A program made the position numbers and the translations under genes. Shown one piece after another: positions 1 to 5,593 of a stretch of 13,499 bases of DNA (the first letter of the stretch is position 1; each line of letters opens with the position of its first letter). Where the stretch lies: the NCBI GenBank assembly GCA_964593895.1, contig CAZQKL010000056.1, positions 1 through 13,499 on the forward strand, written 5' to 3'. The notes beneath the pieces are model-generated. The model did no database searches, was not told the origin of the DNA, and was given only the letters and a program-made list of their open reading frames with translations. This DNA is from CAZQKL01 sp964593895 [NCBI: uncultured bacterium] (GTDB lineage: Bacteria > DYJV01).

Positions 1-187
1 TATTTTTGCTAAAATAGTTATAAAGAAGAGAATAATTCATTTTCCTGTATTTTTCATCATCGCATGGTATATTATAATTTATCCTGTATCCATTTAGTAT
101 TCCTCTCATAACCTTCATGCATTCTTCTAATTTCCATTGAAAATCAACTAAAGTGCCTTCAAAATCAAATATAATTAATTTTGACAT
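1..187 (-). CDS. HAD-superfamily hydrolase-like protein (3' end outside window)
   Basis: An ATG at 187 opens a frame that runs without a stop through position 1, giving the first 62 residues. It begins MSKLIIFDFEGTLVDFQW: the HAD motif I at residues 8-12 (DFEGT), with the nucleophile D8 present but the second acidic residue E10 instead of the usual Asp. The start overlaps the MoeB-like gene by 13 nt, so it belongs to the same operon. HAD proteins usually act as phosphatases; a HAD-like phosphatase subunit is known in phenylphosphate carboxylase, but the distance from the UbiD gene makes that link weak here. The rest of the active site is outside the window, so activity cannot be judged. Confidence 0.7.
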   Translation of the reverse strand, partial: MSKLIIFDFEGTLVDFQWKLEECMKVMRGILNGYRINYNIPCDDEKYRKMNYSLLYNYFSKN

Positions 188-894
188 GAACACTCCTTTG
201 AGATAAAAACTTCAACTGTTCTAAAGTCCATATAATAAAGGTCAACAAATAAAAGTTTATTTGTAAGTAAATTTCCAAATCCACCTAAATATTTTAAAGC
301 TTCTGAAGCTTGAATTGTTCCAACAACTCCAGCAACTGGTCCAAAAACACCAAAAATTTCTTTATTTTGATTACTTATATTTTTAAAAACACATCTTAAA
401 CAAGCACTTTTGCCAGGAATTACAGTAAGCATTGTGCCAAAAAATTTATTTATTCCAGCATGGGAAAAAGGAACTTTTGCTTTTATACATAAATCATTTA
501 TAAGAAGTTTTGCTTGTAAACTATCAGTTGCTTCAATAACAAAATCGTAATTTTTTATAATTTCAGTTCCATTATTTTCATCAATTTTAATTTTGAAAAT
601 TTCAACTTCAACATCTGGATTTATTTTTTTTATCTTTTCATATGCTGAGACAACTTTTTCTTTTCCGATATCATCAGTAAAGTGAATTATTTGTCTGTGT
701 AGATTAGTTATATCAACTTTATCATAATCTATAATCCCGATTTTTCCAATTCCATTTGCAGAAAGATGAATTATTGCAGAGCTTCCAAGACCTCCTGCTC
801 CTATTACTAAAACTGAGCTTGAACATATTTTTTTTTGAGCAATTTCTCCAATTTCTTTTATTATTAAATGCCTTTCAAATCTTTCTAAATTCAT
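175..894 (-). CDS. MoeB/ThiF/HesA-family E1-like adenylyltransferase
   Basis: A 239-residue E1-like enzyme, close to the usual family length. Motifs: nucleotide loop GAGGLGS at 32-38, the acidic IIDYDKVDITNLHRQ at 54-68, EATDS at 121-125, and FGPVAGVVGTIQASEALKYL at 184-203. Zinc ligands are probably C165-x2-C168 and, at the very C-terminus, C235-x-C237, shorter by one residue than the usual second CxxC. It should adenylate the C-terminal glycine of the sulfur carrier encoded immediately before it. No cysteine is seen in the loop before the FGPVAG segment, where MoeB/ThiF often have one. The pair is best read as maturation genes for the pterin cofactor of AOR-1 and AOR-2; a thiamine role cannot be excluded by sequence alone. 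Confidence 0.87.
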   Translation of the reverse strand: MNLERFERHLIIKEIGEIAQKKICSSSVLVIGAGGLGSSAIIHLSANGIGKIGIIDYDKVDITNLHRQIIHFTDDIGKEKVVSAYEKIKKINPDVEVEIFKIKIDENNGTEIIKNYDFVIEATDSLQAKLLINDLCIKAKVPFSHAGINKFFGTMLTVIPGKSACLRCVFKNISNQNKEIFGVFGPVAGVVGTIQASEALKYLGGFGNLLTNKLLFVDLYYMDFRTVEVFISKECSCQN

Positions 895-1097
895 TATCCA
901 CTTGCAAATAGATAAATAAATTCCAATTCATCACCATCATTTAACTTTATTTTCTCATAATTTTCAAATTCTACTTTTTTTCCATTTAAAAATAATTCTA
1001 CAGCAACTGGCTCTAAAATATCTTCATCTTTTAAGATATCAAAGATTGTAACATCTTTGGGATATTCCTTAATTTTCCCATTAATTTTTAGCTTCAT
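894..1097 (-). CDS. MoaD/ThiS-like sulfur carrier protein
   Basis: A 67-residue beta-grasp protein: a short strand pair (MKLKINGKIKEYPKDVTI), a helix with ILKDEDILEPVAVELFLNGKKV, then KIKLNDGDELEFIYLFASG ending in a C-terminal glycine. MoaD and ThiS proteins are activated at their terminal glycine and then carry sulfur for molybdopterin or thiazole synthesis. Here the end is Ser-Gly rather than the usual Gly-Gly. The gene stops one base into the start of the MoeB/ThiF-like gene (TAATG), its expected activating partner. Both lie in an operon with two AOR proteins that need a dithiolene pterin cofactor, so a role in tungsten/molybdenum cofactor synthesis is more likely than thiamine synthesis. 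The ribosome binding site is weak (TTGGAT), consistent with translational coupling to the upstream HD gene. Confidence 0.82.
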   Translation of the reverse strand: MKLKINGKIKEYPKDVTIFDILKDEDILEPVAVELFLNGKKVEFENYEKIKLNDGDELEFIYLFASG

Positions 1098-1680
1098 TTA
1101 ATTTATCCAAATTTTTTAAAGCATGCAGATATAAATTCTTTGCAATTTCTTTAGCTTCATTAAAAGTTATTCTATTATACATCCAATCTAATTTTTCCTT
1201 TACTTTTTCAATTGAAGATTCTTTTGTTTTAATTATTATAAAATGCTCAGAATTATTTATAAAAAAGCTAATACTATCAGCATCTTTTAATATATTTGTT
1301 TCAAAATCTCCGCCAACCTCATGTTTCAGGATAAAATTGTATACTCTTTCTATTTTATCTTCAGGATAATTGCTACTTTTTAAAAAATTAGCTATAATTT
1401 CTGCACTTTTTTCTTGGTGATAATTCAAATACCATTCACTTAAAAAACCATTTTCAGATTTATACATTTTTTCATAAATTTTTTCATCTCTAAAAGCTCT
1501 TTCAATATCATGACCAAGAGCTGCTATCCGTAATTCTTCTGAAGGTTCAATTTTAGTTATTTTTTTATTTAATAAAATAACATATTTTTCAGTATCAATT
1601 AAATGATTTAGCACCATTTTCTCAACTTCAGTTTTATTTTCTAATAATTTTTTAATAAAAATTTTAACTTTATTAATCAT
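1081..1680 (-). CDS. HD-domain protein, putative metal-dependent phosphohydrolase
   Basis: About 199 residues, mostly helical. It shows the HD-superfamily pattern: H26, the H57-D58 pair in ALGHDIERAF, H88 in NYHQEKSAEI, H120 in ILKHEVGGD, and an acidic DADS motif with D133/D135 (numbered from the ATG at 1680). Such proteins usually hydrolyse phosphate esters or nucleotides using a bound metal; the substrate here is unknown. The frame continues two codons upstream to a TTG at 1686 that lies 9 nt after AGGTG, so TTG is a possible alternative start. It overlaps the ferredoxin gene before it and the MoaD-like gene after it (by 17 nt), so it is an integral member of the AOR operon. It could be a regulator or a cofactor-metabolism enzyme; I do not recognise a specific subfamily. 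Confidence 0.75.
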   Translation of the reverse strand: MINKVKIFIKKLLENKTEVEKMVLNHLIDTEKYVILLNKKITKIEPSEELRIAALGHDIERAFRDEKIYEKMYKSENGFLSEWYLNYHQEKSAEIIANFLKSSNYPEDKIERVYNFILKHEVGGDFETNILKDADSISFFINNSEHFIIIKTKESSIEKVKEKLDWMYNRITFNEAKEIAKNLYLHALKNLDKLNEAKN

Positions 1681-2050
1681 TTTCAAATTTTATAGCACCT
1701 ACTACACAGCTTTTTACACATTCTGGTTCTCCACCACATAACCAACAATGAACAACCTTTCCATTGTATTCAAAAATAGCATTAAAAGGGCAATTTTTTA
1801 TTCTTTTTTTATTTTCCCAGAAAAATTTTTTTCTTTCATCTTCATCAAAATCTTTACCTTCATCTTTTAAACAGCTCATTTTTTTACACTGTTTGCAGAC
1901 AATTATTTCATGTGGTTCAATTGATAAATCATTTAACTTTACTCTAATTGCACTTCCGTTTCTATCAACATATCCTAAATTTTTAATTGAACATGTAATT
2001 TCACATAAAAGACAGCCAACGCATTTTTTATTATCAATCTCTAATTTCAT
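1673..2050 (-). CDS. Three-cluster ferredoxin subunit, partner of AOR-2
   Basis: A 125-residue relative of the AOR-1 ferredoxin with 12 cysteines. Group I is complete (C10, C13, C16, C20) and so is group IV (C102, C105, C111, C115). Of the middle groups, C52, C55, C60 and the CPFNAI cysteine C87 remain; the fourth cysteine of group II and the first three of group III are replaced by a charged stretch (60-86, rich in K, D and E). In this ferredoxin type those four missing residues together bind one [4Fe-4S] cluster, while the four retained ones bind the other. The protein is therefore predicted to carry three clusters, the number reported for BamC. AAGGAGTG precedes the ATG; the gene overlaps AOR-2 by one base and the HD-domain gene by 8 nt (14 if the alternative TTG is used). 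Confidence 0.88.
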   Translation of the reverse strand: MKLEIDNKKCVGCLLCEITCSIKNLGYVDRNGSAIRVKLNDLSIEPHEIIVCKQCKKMSCLKDEGKDFDEDERKKFFWENKKRIKNCPFNAIFEYNGKVVHCWLCGGEPECVKSCVVGAIKFEND

Positions 2051-3876
2051 TAATTAACACTCCTTACAACGCCATCTTCTGTCCAGCCATGGAGAGAATA
2101 ATATTCATCAAGTAATTTTTCATATTTTTCTCTATCAATTTTAATCCCTTTAGTAGGACCTTCTGGAATAGGAACATCATAATAAAGGTCAGGGAGATAG
2201 TCATCCTTTCTTGAAATTCCCTCTCTATTTAAAAACAATCTTTCAAGAGAGTAAATTCTCTCTCCAATTTTTATTAATTCCTTATCTGTGAATTTTAAAT
2301 TTAGTGTAGTTTCAAGTAGATTTGATATATCCAAATATCCAATTGAATTTATACTTGAAAAGATACCAGCAAATCTGCATAATCCAATAGAATCAACAAC
2401 TGCATTAAAGATTTCATGCCACCATACAATACGTGCTTTTCCTGTATAATCTTTCCAGTCTTTTCCCACCTCTCCTCCGTAAAAATCTCGTAATAATTCT
2501 CTTGGATAAGGCACAACATCAATTGATGCTCTACTTCTCATATGACATGTTCCTCTTGTTGAAACAGCAAGACCAAGAGCGAATGCTACAACAGGTCTTT
2601 CATCTGTCATTTCAATTGAAACGTTTTTTATATGTAATAATTCCTTTTTAGCTTTTTCCTTATTTGGTAGCATTTTCCATGAAAAACTACCTTCAGCGAC
2701 AATTTTTCCAAAACCTTTTCTGTAAGCGGTATCATAAAGCAATTTTTCTATTGCTGTATGATTTCCCCATTCAAGTGGATATCCCACATCTTTTTCAGTA
2801 ATTATTCCATCTTGATAAAGTTTAAAAAAATATCCAAAATAGTTTCCACCTGAAATAGTATCAATTCCAAGTTTATTGCAAAGGTCATTTAATTTAAGAA
2901 CTGATTTTAAGTCTAAATTGCCCAAAGTTGGACCAAATGATGCGATTGTTGCATATTCTGGACCTTCTGCTTTTATGTTTCCAATTTCATATCTATGTCT
3001 GCAATGAATAGGACATCCAAAGCATGAAACCATGCCTTTTGAATATTTTTCATTTAAACTTTCAGCATAAAGTTCTTTTATTTTTTCATCTTTTACATGT
3101 GTAAATTGATGGTATTTATAACTTGTGAAACCTTTTTCATTTGCATTTCTTAATAGTAATGGTGTGCCAAATTTTCCAAGAGCTTTTCCCCAGCTCGTTT
3201 TATATGCTTTTTCATTTGTTTTTCTTAAATCTTCAAGAAATTTTTTAGGATTTGCTATTTTAAATGGAGTTTTACCTCTTACAGCAATAGCTTTTAGATT
3301 TTTACTACCCATTAATGCACCTAAACCTGTTCTTCCAGCAGCATTTTTAAGACCATGAATTATGCAGGCAAATCTAACCAAATTTTCTCCTGCAGGACCA
3401 ATGCATGCAATTCTTACGTTTTCATCATTAAGTTCCTGTTTTATAATTTTTTGAGTTTCAAAAGTATCTTTTCCCCATAAATGAGAAGCATCTTTGAATT
3501 CAATTTTATCGTTATCTATGAAAATGTATACAGGTTTTTCACTTTTACCTTTAATAATTAGATGACTGTATAAAGTGGATGCAAGTTCTTGCCCAAAAAA
3601 TCCACCCATATTTGAATCACCAAGTAATCCACTTTCAGGAGATTTTCCTGAAAAATTACATCTTCCATAAAATATTCCTGATAATAATCCAGCACCTATA
3701 ATTAAAGGATTTTCAGGGTCAAACGGTTTTATTTTTTTATTGGTTAATTTAAAAAGATAATACATATTTAACCCACGGCCACCTAAAAATTTTTTTCTAA
3801 TTTCAAGAGGAATATTTTCAACTTTAACTTTATTTTCAGTTAAATCAATAAAAGCAATTTTTCTTGTTAATGGCAT
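2050..3876 (-). CDS. AOR-2: second aldehyde ferredoxin oxidoreductase-family catalytic subunit
   Basis: A 608-residue paralogue of AOR-1. The N-terminus is closely similar (MPLTRKIAFIDLT here, MPLSRKIAYINLT in AOR-1; both KKFLGGRGLN). The [4Fe-4S] ligands are C285, C288, C292 (CFGCPIHC) and C500 (DSIGLC). Other landmarks: GPAGENLVRFACI at 160-172, NAAGRTGLGALMGSKNLKAIA at 178-198, EGPEYAT at 304-310, LCNKLGIDTISGG at 332-344, DERP at 425-428 and RGTCHMRSR with H445. It is shorter than AOR-1, lacking an insertion before GPEY and the C-terminal tail after the shared HGW motif. It shares the DERP variant with AOR-1 rather than the classical DPR motif, so both come from the same divergent branch. 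Its stop overlaps the second ferredoxin start (TAATG). Tungsten is more likely than molybdenum for this family; substrate unknown. Confidence 0.9.
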   Translation of the reverse strand: MPLTRKIAFIDLTENKVKVENIPLEIRKKFLGGRGLNMYYLFKLTNKKIKPFDPENPLIIGAGLLSGIFYGRCNFSGKSPESGLLGDSNMGGFFGQELASTLYSHLIIKGKSEKPVYIFIDNDKIEFKDASHLWGKDTFETQKIIKQELNDENVRIACIGPAGENLVRFACIIHGLKNAAGRTGLGALMGSKNLKAIAVRGKTPFKIANPKKFLEDLRKTNEKAYKTSWGKALGKFGTPLLLRNANEKGFTSYKYHQFTHVKDEKIKELYAESLNEKYSKGMVSCFGCPIHCRHRYEIGNIKAEGPEYATIASFGPTLGNLDLKSVLKLNDLCNKLGIDTISGGNYFGYFFKLYQDGIITEKDVGYPLEWGNHTAIEKLLYDTAYRKGFGKIVAEGSFSWKMLPNKEKAKKELLHIKNVSIEMTDERPVVAFALGLAVSTRGTCHMRSRASIDVVPYPRELLRDFYGGEVGKDWKDYTGKARIVWWHEIFNAVVDSIGLCRFAGIFSSINSIGYLDISNLLETTLNLKFTDKELIKIGERIYSLERLFLNREGISRKDDYLPDLYYDVPIPEGPTKGIKIDREKYEKLLDEYYSLHGWTEDGVVRSVN

Positions 3877-5103
3877 TTAATTCTCTCCAATGATTCTTAA
3901 AAAGTTTTCTACAATTTTATCTGCAAATTCTTCATCTTCAAGATGAAGGTCATACTCTTTTATCTCAATTTTTGGATTTGCCAATTTTTTAAAGGTTTCT
4001 ATAAATACTTTATCTGTTTCTGGGTCATGGATTGGAGAGCCTTCATAATCAATAGAACTCCAGCCTTTTAATGGAAAAAGAAATACAATTTTACTTTTTT
4101 CAACCGCTTTATTTAACTTTCTTGCAAATTCCTCAGCAACTTTTTTTATCTCTTCTTTGTTTACCCTTAACATAGTTCTATGTCTATCAAGGTCGTATTT
4201 AGGCCTTGTGTAATAATCAGGTTTATATTTCTTTTTAGGAGGACTCATTACATTTACTCCACTTGGAGCAATTACCATAGGAATTCCTACTTTTCCAGCA
4301 TTTTCAAGTCTATAAGGACCTGCTGCTCTCATTCCACCTAAAATTTCTTCTCCTACCCCACCTGGAGCTAAATCTATAACACCATCAAAAAATCCTTCTA
4401 AAATCATATCTTCCATTGCTCTATCACAAACTCCTGCCGCTGAAAATCCAATAATTTCAAATTTTCCCGTTTTTTCAAGTTTTTCTCTAACATATTCTGC
4501 ACACTTTTCACAAATTCCAAACATTGTCATTGCAATTGCTTTTTTCCCACTTTTCCTAATAGTGGAAATTGGTTTAATTTTGTTCATACCACTGATAGCC
4601 AAGGCTGCTCTATCAAGAACATTTTTTAACAACTCAGAAAGCCCAGCTATTTCTACAACTGAATGAAAAAGCATTAAATCTGCAGTTCCAATATATCTTG
4701 TTGACAGACCAGGTAATGCTGCAGTTGAGGAAACAATTAATTTTGGAATTCCAAATGGTAAACTTTTCATCACATCAGAAATCATCAAAGTTCCAGTTGA
4801 ACCTCCTAAACCAATCACTCCATTAATTTTTCCTTCTGAATAAAGATGTTTTGCAATTTTTATCGCTCCATCTGTCATAATTTGAGTTATTTTAGCTCTA
4901 TCTTTAGAATTATTTATCTCTTCAATTGAGCTACCACCATTTTCCGCAACAATTTTAGCTTGAATATCTGCATCTGTATAATTATGCTTTCCCATTGAAA
5001 TATCCATTAATACGACTTTAATCCCATTTTCCTCTATTTTGTTTTTTAAATATAAAGCTGGCTCTCTTTTTGTGTCAAGTGTAGCAATAAATAATATTGC
5101 CAT
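3877..5103 (-). CDS. Tm-1-like ATP-binding domain protein (UPF0261 family)
   Basis: A 408-residue, full-length member of the UPF0261 / Tm-1-like family, named after the N-terminal domain of tomato virus-resistance protein Tm-1. Diagnostic segments: IATLDTKREPALYLK at 6-20, VIGLGGSTGT at 96-105 (nucleotide-binding glycine loop), KLIVSSTAALPG and YIGTADLMLFHSVVEIAGL at 121-155, then a second domain with SAAGVCDRAMEDM at 221-233, a DLAPGGVGEEILGG stretch, DRHRTMLRVNKEE at 306-318 and FPLKGWSSIDYEG at 343-355. The biochemical role of bacterial members is not established. It sits between two AOR-ferredoxin pairs, overlapping the first ferredoxin by one base and abutting AOR-2 (TAAATG), so its job probably relates to these enzymes or their substrate, but I cannot say how. 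Confidence 0.88.
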   Translation of the reverse strand: MAILFIATLDTKREPALYLKNKIEENGIKVVLMDISMGKHNYTDADIQAKIVAENGGSSIEEINNSKDRAKITQIMTDGAIKIAKHLYSEGKINGVIGLGGSTGTLMISDVMKSLPFGIPKLIVSSTAALPGLSTRYIGTADLMLFHSVVEIAGLSELLKNVLDRAALAISGMNKIKPISTIRKSGKKAIAMTMFGICEKCAEYVREKLEKTGKFEIIGFSAAGVCDRAMEDMILEGFFDGVIDLAPGGVGEEILGGMRAAGPYRLENAGKVGIPMVIAPSGVNVMSPPKKKYKPDYYTRPKYDLDRHRTMLRVNKEEIKKVAEEFARKLNKAVEKSKIVFLFPLKGWSSIDYEGSPIHDPETDKVFIETFKKLANPKIEIKEYDLHLEDEEFADKIVENFLRIIGEN

Positions 5104-5576
5104 TAAAATATTCCCTCCTCAATAATTTTGCTTGCAAAATCTCTTTTTTTATCAATACTTACCATTTCAGCTGGAACATAATCAATTGCTTTCAGGTCGC
5201 AAAATTGAATACATTGAGGGTCTCCACCGCATAAATCACATTTTATTATTTTTTTTGAATCTGGATTAAAACTTATAGCACCAAATGGACATGCGGTTAT
5301 GCACATTTTACAACCCATACATTTTTCTTCATCAATTAAAACCGCATTTATATTAGGTTCTCTATATAATGCTTTTGTTGGACATGCTTTTATACATTTT
5401 GCATCCTCACAATGTCTGCAAACTAATGGAACGTAAATTCCTCTATCTTCCCATTTTACAATTTTAATTCTGCTTTTTTCATGATTAAGAACATTTTCAT
5501 GGTAAACAGAACATGCTTGCTCACATAATCTACAACCTGTGCATCTTTCATAATTTATCTTTAATATTCTCACCAT
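5103..5576 (-). CDS. Four-cluster [4Fe-4S] ferredoxin subunit, partner of AOR-1
   Basis: A 157-residue HycB/DmsB-type electron-transfer protein with 16 cysteines in four complete groups: C12, C15, C18, C22; C53, C56, C61, C65; C86, C89, C92, C96; C113, C116, C122, C126. This predicts four [4Fe-4S] clusters. No signal peptide, so it acts in the cytoplasm, moving electrons between AOR-1 and an external carrier or complex. It resembles the small subunits of AOR-family enzymes (AorA-like or BamC-like); BamC is reported with three clusters, so this one has one more. The start has AGGAGG upstream and the stop overlaps the Tm-1-like ATG by one base (TAATG), showing tight coupling. Confidence 0.9.
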   Translation of the reverse strand: MVRILKINYERCTGCRLCEQACSVYHENVLNHEKSRIKIVKWEDRGIYVPLVCRHCEDAKCIKACPTKALYREPNINAVLIDEEKCMGCKMCITACPFGAISFNPDSKKIIKCDLCGGDPQCIQFCDLKAIDYVPAEMVSIDKKRDFASKIIEEGIF

Positions 5577-5593
5577 TATTTCCTCCTTGCAAT

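Noticed and set aside
175-1097. Thiamine biosynthesis (thiS/thiF) assignment
   Set aside because: No thiG, thiH or other thiamine gene is nearby, while two pterin-dependent AOR proteins share the operon, so cofactor sulfuration is more likely.
1764-2057. Plus-strand open frame opposite the second ferredoxin
   Set aside because: It is an antisense shadow; the minus-strand frame has the cysteine motifs and a good ribosome binding site.
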